DNA of 64,000 bases from contig NZ_KB849756.1 of assembly GCF_000368925.1 (NCBI RefSeq), positions 2,123,679 through 2,187,678 on the forward strand, given 5' to 3'. The stretch comes from Acinetobacter bereziniae LMG 1003 = CIP 70.12. Its GTDB lineage: Bacteria; Pseudomonadota; Gammaproteobacteria; Pseudomonadales; Moraxellaceae. A program made the position numbers and the translations under genes. Of this stretch, positions 1 to 9,015 are shown one piece after another. Under the pieces are notes generated by a model. The model was not told the origin of the DNA. It was given only the letters and a program-made list of their open reading frames with translations, and did not search any database. How positions within the stretch are numbered: the stretch's first letter is position 1; each line of letters starts with the position of its first letter.

Positions 1-21
1 AGCCTGTTGATCTATAAAAAT

Positions 22-321
22 TTAGTCTTGCGCTGTTTTCCATACTTTAAATGCCATTTGCATTTGTTGTTGAATTTGTACAGGGACTTTATTGCGTTCT
101 AAATTGGAAAAATCACCACGATAGGTTTCTGCCACAATTGAATTTGCCAAATCTTCGATTGCAATTCGTCCTTTGTGCTGATATTGCGCAATATCTGCTT
201 CAGTGAGTGCAATATCCCAACAAGATACAACTGAGCTCATATCGACAGCAATACTGAGATAGTATTGGTCTTGGGCTTGGTAGAGTTCCCAAAAGTGTGC
301 TTGTTGGTCAATGAGGTGCAT
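22..321 (-). CDS. hypothetical protein, 99 aa
   Basis: Small soluble protein with no signal peptide or membrane segment. The family was not recognised. It is rich in Gln and aromatic residues (N-terminus MHLIDQQAHFWELYQ), with a mixed alpha/beta character and a Gln-rich helix near the end. The start ATG at 319-321 has only a weak ribosome binding site. It is transcribed away from the DUF4291 gene, with about 225 bp of AT-rich sequence between them. The reading frame and codon use look genuine, but no function can be given. Confidence 0.6.
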   Translation of the reverse strand: MHLIDQQAHFWELYQAQDQYYLSIAVDMSSVVSCWDIALTEADIAQYQHKGRIAIEDLANSIVAETYRGDFSNLERNKVPVQIQQQMQMAFKVWKTAQD

Positions 322-546
322 AGTGATTTATTCTAAATACAATGTTTTAACATATAAACTTAGCAATGAATTGAAAATTCGACTTTAGCAAAAAATGTAT
401 CAAATCACTTAGCTTTATAATAAATTTTAAAGTGTCATATTGCCAATTAATAAAATTTCATATAGAATAATTCAAGAGACAACAAAAGAACTTAAGCATC
501 TTGCTAAAAAAACAATTTATAAAAACACAATTTCTATTGGAGAAAA

Positions 547-1134
547 ATGAATAATTTTAAACAAATACGTGCATTTCAAGCCGAAAATACCATACGCGTT
601 TATCAAGCATACAATCCTCCCCTTGCACAACATGCGGTAAAACATGGTTTCTTAAATAATCCATTTTTTAAAGAAAGCCGTATGACTTGGATTAAACCAT
701 CTTATTTATGGATGATGTATCGCTGTGGATGGGGTTATAAAGATGAAGGACAGAAAAGCATACTTGCGATTGATATATCTAAACAAGGTTTCGATTGGGC
801 TTTAGAACATAGTTGTACAAGCCATAAAGCTGAACACATGGACAATGAAACTTGGCAACATTTTAAAGATCAACATCCAGTACGTATTCAATGGGATCCA
901 GAAAGAAATCTATACTTAGAACCTTTGGACTATCGTGCAATTCAAATTGGGTTAACAGGTGAAGCCGTTCAACACTATATTCAGGATTGGATTGTGAATA
1001 TCACAGACATTACCCAAGAAGCGCAACATGTACATCAGTTGGTTTTTGATGGAAAATTGGATGAAGCAACGGCTTTGTTACCTAAAGAAACTCTGTATCT
1101 TCCAAATATTAGTAAAAAAGTGGGTGAACTTTAA
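547..1134 (+). CDS. DUF4291 family protein
   Basis: 195-aa cytosolic protein. Residues 15-65 carry the pattern typical of DUF4291: YQAYNPPLAQHAV, then SRMTWIKPSYLWMMYRCGWG, then ILAIDI. The length matches the family (about 180-210 aa). The start ATG follows TTGGAGAAAA, a good ribosome binding site. No biochemical role is established for the family. The gene stands alone, with an AT-rich promoter region upstream and a broken PIN-like gene converging from the right. Family assignment is from motif recognition and is fairly secure; function is unknown. Confidence 0.85.
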   Translation: MNNFKQIRAFQAENTIRVYQAYNPPLAQHAVKHGFLNNPFFKESRMTWIKPSYLWMMYRCGWGYKDEGQKSILAIDISKQGFDWALEHSCTSHKAEHMDNETWQHFKDQHPVRIQWDPERNLYLEPLDYRAIQIGLTGEAVQHYIQDWIVNITDITQEAQHVHQLVFDGKLDEATALLPKETLYLPNISKKVGEL

Positions 1135-1200
1135 TAACAATGCATATACTTTGTATCTAATACTTCGTACATTATTAACTTTAATGAACTTTTCGATCTA

Positions 1201-1551
1201 TTAATCCTTTGACTGAGTAAATTTAATTTGATCTTTATATACTTGTTTATCAACTATACTTTTATATATCGAATCCTTTCCATCATTTAAAATACTTTTT
1301 AGTTTATTATATTTATTTAAATTATTTGAAATAATATTTAGTCTTCTATTCTCAAATTCTAGTCGTACTTGAAATGGAATGAAGGCTCTATCTTTTACAT
1401 GTTCAATAGAAGAAAAAATCTTCTCTAATGTTTCTGATTGATAAAAATATAGATTAAGTAATACATTCGTATCAAATACGAAAAAAGTGTTCTCTGCTTA
1501 AAGTATAGATTTAATATTCTCTACACTTTCTATCTCGTAACAATTAAACAT
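1201..1551 (-). pseudogene. PIN-like domain protein (DUF4935-type), truncated and interrupted
   Basis: Reading the minus strand from the ATG at 1549-1551 gives MFNCYEIESVENIKSIL, an in-frame TAA at 1498-1500, and then AENTFFVFDTNVLLNLYFY and about 80 more residues up to a TAA at 1201. The FVFDTNVLLNLY stretch is the first acidic motif of PIN-like ribonucleases of the DUF4935 type, which usually run to about 400 aa. So this is the first quarter of such a gene, with a stop at codon 18 and the rest missing. It lies between DUF4291 and the atp terminator. Restart at a later codon cannot be excluded, but the fragment lacks the remaining catalytic acids. Confidence 0.7.
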
Positions 1552-1605
1552 TTACAAATTACTGCGCTAAATAATTTTATTTAGTAAATATATATTTTTA
1601 ACCAT

Positions 1606-1634
1606 AAAAAAACCACCCTCTCGGGTGGTTTTTC
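1606..1634 (-). terminator. Rho-independent terminator of the atp operon
   Basis: On the minus strand the stem AACCACCC, loop GAGA and stem GGGTGGTT are followed by a run of T. It starts about 17 bp after the atpC stop codon and is the obvious end of the ATP synthase transcript. Confidence 0.9.
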
Positions 1635-1650
1635 AATCGCCAACTGCGTC

Positions 1651-2070
1651 TTATTGAGCGCGGTTTTTGATTTTGCGGATGGTTTCCAACTGAGCAGCAG
1701 TTTCTGCAAGCGCAGCCAAAGCAGCAGCAGCGTCCAAATCGCTCTTTTGATTTGCAAGCAACTGTTCAGCATTTTTACGTGCTTCAAGAATTGCAGCTTC
1801 ATCTAAGTTGTCAGCACGAACTGCAGTATCTGCAAGAACCGTAACGACATGCGGTTGAACTTCTAGAACACCACCAGATACATAGATTAACTCTTCTGTA
1901 CCGTTTTCAAGCAGAACGCGAATCGCGCCCGGCTTGAGCAAAGTGACTAACGGCGCGTGACCAGGCATAATACCCAATTCACCGCCAGCACCTTTTGCGA
2001 TAAGCATTGTCACAGTGCCTGAGTACAAAGACTCTTTAACACTTACAACATCACATTGCATAGTCGACAT
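1651..2070 (-). CDS. atpC: F1Fo ATP synthase subunit epsilon
   Basis: 139-aa central stalk subunit of F1, which couples rotation and restrains ATP hydrolysis. The N-terminal beta sandwich shows the family motif GELGIMPGHAPLVT (residues 31-44), and the C-terminus is an Ala-rich helical hairpin. Start MSTMQCDVVS follows AGGAG at proper spacing. It is the last gene of the operon, 27 bp after atpD and directly before the terminator. Length is normal. Confidence 0.97.
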   Translation of the reverse strand: MSTMQCDVVSVKESLYSGTVTMLIAKGAGGELGIMPGHAPLVTLLKPGAIRVLLENGTEELIYVSGGVLEVQPHVVTVLADTAVRADNLDEAAILEARKNAEQLLANQKSDLDAAAALAALAETAAQLETIRKIKNRAQ

Positions 2071-2097
2071 GTGAATCTCCTAAATGAGAGTTGCTAA

Positions 2098-3492
2098 TTA
2101 AAGCTTCTCGGCTTTAGCGATCACTTCGTCAATACCACCAACCATATAGAACGCTTGTTCTGGGATGTGATCGTATTCACCAGCTAGAAGACCTTTAAAG
2201 CCACGAATTGTTTCTTTAAGTGGTACAAGTTTACCAGGAGCACCAGTAAACACTTCAGCTACGTGGAACGGTTGAGAGAAGAAACGTTGAATCTTACGTG
2301 CACGGTACACAGTAAGTTTGTCTTCTTCAGCTAACTCGTCCATACCCAAGATCGCAATGATGTCTTTAAGCTCTTTATAACGTTGCAATACGTTCTGTAC
2401 AGAACGTGCAATTTCATAATGCTCAGCACCAACAACCAATGGATCTAACTGGCGTGAAGTAGAGTCAAGTGGATCGATCGCTGGATAAATACCAGAAGAT
2501 GCGATGTCACGGCTCAATACTACAGTTGCATCTAAGTGAGCAAATGTAGTTGCAGGCGATGGATCTGTTAAGTCATCGGCAGGTACATATACCGCTTGGA
2601 TAGATGTAATCGAACCAGACTTAGTCGATGTAATACGTTCTTGAAGAACACCCATCTCTTCTGCAAGCGTCGGTTGGTAACCTACTGCAGATGGCATACG
2701 ACCTAAAAGAGCAGATACTTCAGTACCAGCCAATGTGTAACGGTAAATGTTGTCAACGAACAACAATACGTCACGGCCTTTACCGTTTTCATCTTTCTCA
2801 TCACGGAAGTATTCCGCCATCGTCAAACCAGTTAACGCTACGCGTAAACGGTTACCTGGTGGCTCATTCATCTGACCGTAGACCATTGCTACTTTGTCAA
2901 GAACGTTAGAATCTTTCATCTCGTGATAGAAGTCGTTACCTTCACGAGTACGCTCACCAACACCAGCAAACACAGATAAACCTGAGTGTGCTTTCGCGAT
3001 GTTGTTGATCAATTCCATCATGTTTACAGTTTTACCAACACCGGCACCACCGAATAAACCAACTTTACCACCTTTTGCAAACGGGCAAAGTAAGTCAATG
3101 ACTTTAATACCTGTTTCTAAAAGGTCAGTAGAAGCTGCTTGTTCAGCATAAGAAGGTGCTTGACGGTGAATCGGTAAACGCTCTTCAGTCGCTACAGGAC
3201 CAGCTTCGTCGATTGGGCGACCAAGAACGTCCATGATACGACCTAAACATGCAGTACCTACTGGTACAGAAATTGGCGCACCAGTATTAGACACGTTTAG
3301 ACCACGTTTAAGACCTTCAGTAGATCCCATTGCGATGGTACGAACTACACCATCACCAAGTTGTTGCTGAACTTCTAAAGTAGTTTCAGTACCGTCAACT
3401 TGGAGAGCGTCATAGATCTTAGGAACGCTGTTGCGTTCAAACTCGACGTCGATAACCGCGCCGATGATCTGAATGATACGACCGCTACTCAT
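2098..3492 (-). CDS. atpD: F1Fo ATP synthase subunit beta
   Basis: 464-aa catalytic F1 subunit that makes ATP at the alpha/beta interfaces. Walker A is GGAGVGKTV (about residue 148), and the catalytic-loop GERTREGNDFYHEM and Walker B region LLFVDNIYR are intact. Start follows GAGGAGACAGCA. It is preceded by atpG (26 bp gap) and followed by atpC. Length and order match gammaproteobacterial operons. Open frames on the opposite strand inside it are shadows. Confidence 0.99.
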   Translation of the reverse strand: MSSGRIIQIIGAVIDVEFERNSVPKIYDALQVDGTETTLEVQQQLGDGVVRTIAMGSTEGLKRGLNVSNTGAPISVPVGTACLGRIMDVLGRPIDEAGPVATEERLPIHRQAPSYAEQAASTDLLETGIKVIDLLCPFAKGGKVGLFGGAGVGKTVNMMELINNIAKAHSGLSVFAGVGERTREGNDFYHEMKDSNVLDKVAMVYGQMNEPPGNRLRVALTGLTMAEYFRDEKDENGKGRDVLLFVDNIYRYTLAGTEVSALLGRMPSAVGYQPTLAEEMGVLQERITSTKSGSITSIQAVYVPADDLTDPSPATTFAHLDATVVLSRDIASSGIYPAIDPLDSTSRQLDPLVVGAEHYEIARSVQNVLQRYKELKDIIAILGMDELAEEDKLTVYRARKIQRFFSQPFHVAEVFTGAPGKLVPLKETIRGFKGLLAGEYDHIPEQAFYMVGGIDEVIAKAEKL

Positions 3493-3518
3493 TGCTGTCT
3501 CCTCAATTCAAAATAATG

Positions 3519-4388
3519 TTAAACGGCAGCGGCACCACCAACGATCTCAGAAATTTCCTGAGTAATCGCGGCTTGACGCAGCTTGTTATAAATGAGTTGT
3601 AGGCTCTTGATAAGCTCACCTGCGTTATCAGTTGCAGCTTTCATTGCAACCATACGTGCAGATTGCTCACATGCGATGTTTTCAATCACACCTTGATAAA
3701 CCATAGACTCAATGTAACGAACCAACAAACCATTTAAAAGCTCTTCAGCTTCTGGTTCATATAAGTAATCCCAACCATATTGACGGTTAAGATCTTCGTT
3801 CGTATCAGCCGCAGCCAAAGGAACGAGTTGTTCGATTTTTTGGTTTTGAGTCATGGCATTGACAAAGCCGTTTGACACAAGATAAATACGATCTAATTCG
3901 CCTTTATCGAATGCATCTAACATCACCTGTACAGAACCAGTTAACTGTTCAAGACTTGGTGCATCACCTACGTTTGTAGTTGCTCCAAGTACTTTACCGC
4001 CGTAGTTTTTAAAAAACGAAACCGCTTTTTGACCAATCAAAGCAAATTGAACTTCAATTGACTGCTCTTGTTGCTGTTGGACGTGTTTAACCACTTTTTT
4101 GAACAAGTTAATGTTCAAACCACCAGCAAGACCACGATCTGAAGAAACAATGATATAGCCAACGCGTTTTACTGGGCGTTCAACCATATAACGATGTTTG
4201 TATTCAGGATTCGCTTGTACCAAATGAGCAATTACACGGTGCATATTTTCGGCATACGGACGGCCCTGAGCCATGCGCTCTTGCGCACGACGCATCTTAG
4301 AAGCTGCTACCATCTGCATCGCGCGAGTAATTTTCTGCGTGCTTTTGATACTAGCTACTTTGGCGCGAATTTCTTTTAAATTTGCCAT
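3519..4388 (-). CDS. atpG: F1Fo ATP synthase subunit gamma
   Basis: 289-aa rotor shaft of F1. It begins MANLKEIRAKVASIKSTQKIT, the conserved N-terminal helix that enters the alpha3beta3 core, and ends with the conserved C-terminal helix containing KLRQAAITQEISEIVGGAAA. Normal length. It lies 88 bp after atpA, a gap larger than elsewhere in the operon and containing hairpins (see the separate feature). Confidence 0.98.
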   Translation of the reverse strand: MANLKEIRAKVASIKSTQKITRAMQMVAASKMRRAQERMAQGRPYAENMHRVIAHLVQANPEYKHRYMVERPVKRVGYIIVSSDRGLAGGLNINLFKKVVKHVQQQQEQSIEVQFALIGQKAVSFFKNYGGKVLGATTNVGDAPSLEQLTGSVQVMLDAFDKGELDRIYLVSNGFVNAMTQNQKIEQLVPLAAADTNEDLNRQYGWDYLYEPEAEELLNGLLVRYIESMVYQGVIENIACEQSARMVAMKAATDNAGELIKSLQLIYNKLRQAAITQEISEIVGGAAAV

Positions 4389-4456
4389 ACGCTTAACCTA
4401 GTATTCGAAAGCCCTTTCGAGCTTCCGAAGGTTGATCCGTGAACCAAACCTTAACT

Positions 4457-4477
4457 AGATTCAACATCGTTGAATCT
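4457..4477 (-). other. hairpin at the atpA/atpG junction
   Basis: AGATTCAAC, loop ATC and GTTGAATCT form a perfect 9-bp stem that ends at the atpA stop codon. A second short inverted repeat (CGAAAG...CTTTCG) lies near 4405-4420. There is no T tract, so an RNA processing or stability element inside the operon transcript is more likely than a terminator. This role is inferred. Confidence 0.5.
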
Positions 4478-6021
4478 TAGTAAGTTTGAGTCGCTTTAAA
4501 GCTTTCAATACCTGCTTTAATTGCAGCTTCGATGTCTTTGTCGTAGTTACCAGTTGCATCGATGTTTTGCATTAACGCAGCATGCTCTGAACGGAAGTAA
4601 GAGATCAACGCAGTATCAAAGTCTACGATTTTCTTCACTTCAACGTCAGCCATATAGCCTTCGTTAGATGCATAAATTGAAACTGCTTGGTCAGCAATTG
4701 AATATGGAGCATATTGTTTTTGCTTCATTAATTCAGTTACACGTTGACCATGTTCAAGTTGCTTACGAGTTGCTTCGTCAAGGTCTGAAGCGAACTGAGC
4801 AAACGCAGCCAATTCACGGTATTGTGCAAGAGCGGTACGGATACCACCTGACAATTTTTTGATGATCTTAGTTTGAGCAGAACCACCAACACGTGATACA
4901 GAGATACCCGCGTTCACAGCAGGACGAATACCTGCGTTGAATAATGATGTTTCTAAGAAGATCTGACCGTCAGTAATCGAAATTACGTTTGTTGGTACGA
5001 ATGCAGATACGTCACCCGCTTGAGTTTCAATAATTGGCAATGCAGTTAATGAACCAGTTTGGCCTTTAACTTCACCATTCGTGAATTTCTCAACATAGTC
5101 AGCAGATACACGAGAAGCACGCTCAAGTAGACGTGAATGAAGATAGAACACGTCACCTGGATAAGCTTCACGACCTGGTGGACGACGAAGAAGCAATGAA
5201 ATTTGACGGTAAGCAACAGCTTGTTTAGACAAGTCATCATAAATGATAAGCGCGTCTTCACCGCGGTCACGGAAGTACTCACCCATTGTACAACCAGCAT
5301 AAGGTGCTAGATACTGCATCGCTGCAGGATCAGCAGCAGCTGCTGCTACAACAGTCGTGTACGCCATAGCGCCAGTTTCTTCAAGCTTACGTACTACGTT
5401 TGCAATTGTTGATTGTTTTTGACCAATCGCAACGTATACACATTTAATGCCTGACTGCTTTTGAGCAATGATCGCATCGATCGCCATTGCTGTTTTACCA
5501 GTTTGACGGTCACCGATGATCAACTCACGCTGACCACGACCAACAGGGATCATTGTATCTACTGATTTATAACCAGTTTGTACAGGTTGATCCACTGATT
5601 GACGCCAAATAACACCTGGTGCTACTTTTTCAACAGCATCAGTAAGTTTTGCATCAATAGGGCCTTTACCATCAATTGGGTTACCCAAAGCATCTACTAC
5701 ACGGCCTAAAAGTTCTGGACCAACCGGAACTTCTAATACACGACCTGTGCAACGAGCTTTTTGACCTTCTTGAAGGCTTAAGTAGTTACCTAAGACAACG
5801 GCACCCACTGAATCCTGTTCTAGGTTCAGTGCCATACCAAATAAGCCGCCGTCGAATTCGATCATTTCACCGTACATTGCATCAGCAAGGCCGTGAATAC
5901 GCACAATACCGTCGGAAACCATAACAATGGTCCCTTCGTTCTTAGCGGTCGCGCTGGTGTCCAGATCGCCGATACGCTGTTTAATGAGCGCACTGATCTC
6001 GGATGGATTCAGTTGTTGCAT
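4477..6021 (-). CDS. atpA: F1Fo ATP synthase subunit alpha
   Basis: 514-aa regulatory F1 subunit. Walker A is GDRQTGKTA, and the arginine-finger region is near VSRVGGSAQ (about residue 372). The start chosen is MQQLNPSEISALIKQRI at 6019-6021, preceded by GAGGTATAGCGCA. A start five codons upstream would lie over the ribosome binding site and does not match the family N-terminus. It follows atpH with 58 bp between. Confidence 0.98.
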   Translation of the reverse strand: MQQLNPSEISALIKQRIGDLDTSATAKNEGTIVMVSDGIVRIHGLADAMYGEMIEFDGGLFGMALNLEQDSVGAVVLGNYLSLQEGQKARCTGRVLEVPVGPELLGRVVDALGNPIDGKGPIDAKLTDAVEKVAPGVIWRQSVDQPVQTGYKSVDTMIPVGRGQRELIIGDRQTGKTAMAIDAIIAQKQSGIKCVYVAIGQKQSTIANVVRKLEETGAMAYTTVVAAAAADPAAMQYLAPYAGCTMGEYFRDRGEDALIIYDDLSKQAVAYRQISLLLRRPPGREAYPGDVFYLHSRLLERASRVSADYVEKFTNGEVKGQTGSLTALPIIETQAGDVSAFVPTNVISITDGQIFLETSLFNAGIRPAVNAGISVSRVGGSAQTKIIKKLSGGIRTALAQYRELAAFAQFASDLDEATRKQLEHGQRVTELMKQKQYAPYSIADQAVSIYASNEGYMADVEVKKIVDFDTALISYFRSEHAALMQNIDATGNYDKDIEAAIKAGIESFKATQTY

Positions 6022-6079
6022 TGCGCTATACCTCAATCTTTTTAAAGTTCAGTCTTCTGTTCGCAGTTATTTTTAACAA

Positions 6080-6616
6080 TTACGCTAGAAGACGAGTCCG
6101 CATTTTTTCAAGCTTGCTAAGCGCAGAATCATCTATCACTTGGTCGCCTGCACGAATAACAACACCAGCAATCAATGCTGGGTTTACTTCAACTGTAATT
6201 TTCACAGCGCTGTTCAAACGTTTTTCTAACGCATGAGCCAACTTCTGTTCTTGCACTGAGTCCAGCGGGAAAGCTGACTCAATCACAACATCTACAGTGT
6301 TGTTATTTTGCGATTTGAGTTGTTCAAATTCTGTGTCGATTTCAGGTAACAATGCTAAACGACCATTGTCTGCAAGAAGTGTCAAAAAGTTTGACACAGC
6401 TTCAGTTTGTTCGTTACCTAAAACTTTCGCAAAAAGACCAACCTGCTCAGCAGGTGTCAACTCAGGGCGATTTAAATAAGCGGAAAATGCTTCATCTTGC
6501 ACCGCAGCACTGAGCAGTTGTAATGCATTTGACCAAGCGTCAGTTGCATTTTGCTCAGATGCATAAGCAAATGCTGCTTTAGCGTATGGGCGTGCCAACG
6601 TCAAGAGTTCAGCCAT
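6080..6616 (-). CDS. atpH: F1Fo ATP synthase subunit delta
   Basis: 178-aa stator subunit that joins F1 to the b-subunit dimer. It has the family N-terminus MAELLTLARPYAKAAFAYA and the C-terminal pattern AGVVIRAGDQVIDDSALSKL with a final basic helix. The ribosome binding site AGAGAGG precedes the ATG. Normal length; 11 bp after atpF. Confidence 0.97.
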   Translation of the reverse strand: MAELLTLARPYAKAAFAYASEQNATDAWSNALQLLSAAVQDEAFSAYLNRPELTPAEQVGLFAKVLGNEQTEAVSNFLTLLADNGRLALLPEIDTEFEQLKSQNNNTVDVVIESAFPLDSVQEQKLAHALEKRLNSAVKITVEVNPALIAGVVIRAGDQVIDDSALSKLEKMRTRLLA

Positions 6617-6627
6617 ATTCGCCTCTC

Positions 6628-7098
6628 TTAAAGTTTAGCAGCCAGCTGATTCAGCATGGCATTATGAGCTTCTGCGTCAACTTGTTGGTTCAGAATTTTC
6701 TCTGCACCAGCAACTGCAAGAGCAGCAACTTGTTGACGTAATTCTTCACGAGCAGAATTGATGTCTTGGTCAACAGCATCTTTCGCTTGTTGACGAATAC
6801 GCTCACCTTCAGCAGATGCTTGAGTACGCGCTTCTTCGATCAATTGTGCCGCACGACGGTTCGCTTGTTCGATCAATTGAGCCGCTTGTGCTTTCGCCGC
6901 ATCAATTTCTTGCTTAACTTGTGCTTGTGCATCAGCAAGATCAGCTTTCGCTTTCTCCGCAGCGTTTAAGCCATCAGCGATTTTACGCTGACGCTCACTA
7001 ATCGCATTGATTAGTGGTGGCCATACAAACTTCATGCAGAATGCGACAAATATCGCAAATGCAATCGCTTGGCCAAACAATGTGAGGTTGATATTCAT
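6628..7098 (-). CDS. atpF: F1Fo ATP synthase subunit b
   Basis: 156-aa peripheral stalk subunit. One N-terminal membrane helix (NLTLFGQAIAFAIFVAFCMKFVW) is followed by a long Ala/Gln/Lys-rich coiled coil from about residue 35 to the end. The ribosome binding site is GAGGAA. Normal length, in standard order between atpE and atpH. Confidence 0.97.
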   Translation of the reverse strand: MNINLTLFGQAIAFAIFVAFCMKFVWPPLINAISERQRKIADGLNAAEKAKADLADAQAQVKQEIDAAKAQAAQLIEQANRRAAQLIEEARTQASAEGERIRQQAKDAVDQDINSAREELRQQVAALAVAGAEKILNQQVDAEAHNAMLNQLAAKL

Positions 7099-7137
7099 TG
7101 CAAATTCCTCAAATAGTGAATTTCGGAATTAAGCTGA

Positions 7138-7392
<255 letters not shown>

Positions 7393-7466
7393 TCAGAGGT
7401 TAGGTTTATACCAAATTAAATTAAAAAAATTATACCTAACCACCTGATGACAGTTAGGCAATACCA

Positions 7467-8342
7467 TTAATGTTTTTCGCTTGCCATGCTCAAGTATACG
7501 ATTGTTAGCATCATGAAAATGAAGGCTTGCAACGTAATAACAAGAATGTGGAAGATAGCCCAAGGCACAGACAACGCCCATTGGATCCAGAAAGGTAACA
7601 ACGCGATCAAGATGAAGATCAACTCACCCGCATACATGTTACCGAATAGTCGGAGCGCCAATGAAATTGGACGTGCAAGGAATGTTACCAATTCTAGAAT
7701 CAAGTTCACTGGAATCAATAACGCTTTTGCAACTGGGTTACTTGGATTAAATGGGTTAAGTGCTAATTCACCAACGAAACCGCCGATGCCTTTTTCACGG
7801 ATACTATAGAACAAGATCAACGCAAATACAGACAATGACATACCAAGGGTAATGTTAGGATCTGTAGATGGAACAACCTTGAAGTAAACGTGGTGAGGGT
7901 CCATGCCAAATACACTTGCACCAATTTGTTGTGCTAGATAAGGAATCCAGTCAACAGGAATTAAGTCCATCGCATTCATGAGGAAAATCCACACAAAAAT
8001 GGTCAAGGCTAAAGGTGCAATTAAACGTGATTTACCATGAAACGTATCACGAACACTTGAGTCAACAAACTCGATAATCATTTCGATTGCAGACTGGAAC
8101 TTGGTAGGAACACCAGAGTTTGCAGCTTTCGCCACACACCAGAATATCAAACAGAAAATCAAACCAAGGCCAATTGACCAACCCATTGAATCCAAGTGAA
8201 TAGCAGTGAACCCCATCTGTTGAGCTTCTGCACCATTCTCAGCCAATTTCCAAGTACCATCTGGCATTTTGCCATAGGTCATATTGGTCAAGTGATGCTT
8301 GATATACTCGGTCGAAGTCAGGGCATGTTCTTCAGCAGCCAT
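7467..8342 (-). CDS. atpB: F1Fo ATP synthase subunit a
   Basis: 291-aa integral membrane stator that forms the proton half-channels. The essential arginine lies in SLALRLFGNMYAGEL near residue 220, and five to six hydrophobic segments are visible. The ribosome binding site CCAGGTG precedes the ATG. It is separated from atpI by about 100 bp. Length is usual for Acinetobacter and slightly longer than in E. coli. Confidence 0.98.
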   Translation of the reverse strand: MAAEEHALTSTEYIKHHLTNMTYGKMPDGTWKLAENGAEAQQMGFTAIHLDSMGWSIGLGLIFCLIFWCVAKAANSGVPTKFQSAIEMIIEFVDSSVRDTFHGKSRLIAPLALTIFVWIFLMNAMDLIPVDWIPYLAQQIGASVFGMDPHHVYFKVVPSTDPNITLGMSLSVFALILFYSIREKGIGGFVGELALNPFNPSNPVAKALLIPVNLILELVTFLARPISLALRLFGNMYAGELIFILIALLPFWIQWALSVPWAIFHILVITLQAFIFMMLTIVYLSMASEKH

Positions 8343-8445
8343 AAATCACACCTGGTCAATGTCAAATAATAAATAGGGTTAACGAATATCGCGTGCTGCA
8401 TGATATCTCGTTAATCCCCAAAAAAATTTTCAATTTCTGCTGCGC

Positions 8446-8844
8446 TTATACTCGTTTTTGTTGCCGTGCTACCCAAAATGGAGCAACCCACGACATCGCC
8501 TGCACGAGAATAAAACCACAAAACAATGCTACCGGGGATAACGGTTTAACATTGCTTAAAATTAAAATGAAACCAACGATCACAATTGCAAATTTGCCCA
8601 TCAAGCCTCGATACATGTTCGAAAGAACCTGTTTTGAAGCACGTGCACCAGCGGCTCGAAACGACTGCCAAGAAAAATAACAACTGGCAAGCCAACATAA
8701 CAGTGCACCTAATGCTGCACTTAAAGCCGCAGTCGAGTCTTTCAAGACCCACGCTACCAAGGCTGAAACAGGTATCATTAATGCTTGTAAATAGACCAAA
8801 GCTTTTGCTAATCGTCGGTCAATCAAGCGACTAGTTTGGCTCAT
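8446..8844 (-). CDS. atpI: ATP synthase subunit I
   Basis: 132-aa membrane protein, first gene of the atp operon. Four hydrophobic segments are visible (about residues 16-36, 38-58, 82-98 and 103-123), and a basic N-terminus MSQTSRLIDRRLAKAL matches AtpI. In other bacteria the family helps c-ring assembly or Mg2+ supply. It is poorly conserved, so naming rests on position and topology. Confidence 0.9.
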   Translation of the reverse strand: MSQTSRLIDRRLAKALVYLQALMIPVSALVAWVLKDSTAALSAALGALLCWLASCYFSWQSFRAAGARASKQVLSNMYRGLMGKFAIVIVGFILILSNVKPLSPVALFCGFILVQAMSWVAPFWVARQQKRV

Positions 8845-8908
8845 TTTTTATCCACTCACAGCATAAATGCTTGACAAGTTTAGCTGATGATCGTTTTTAA
8901 TCGCAGGC

Positions 8909-8937
8909 ATTATAGAGTTACACCCCTGAACATGCAA
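8909..8937 (-). promoter_or_regulatory. sigma-70 promoter of the atp operon
   Basis: On the minus strand TTGCAT (8932-8937) is followed by a 17-bp spacer and a perfect TATAAT (8909-8914), about 65 bp upstream of the atpI start. Spacing and sequence are near consensus, as expected for a strong housekeeping promoter. Confidence 0.8.
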
Positions 8938-9015
8938 TCTTTTCCCGACCTTAGTCGTGTTTTTTTCGATATACAGGCTGCTTTTCATATGAGCATTTGT
9001 TGATTAATTTTTGCA

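Noticed and set aside
2691..2909. small gene opposite atpD
   Set aside because: It lies wholly within a highly conserved gene on the other strand and has no own signals.
7393..7581. separate small gene between atpE and atpB
   Set aside because: It overlaps the end of atpB in another frame and has no family features.
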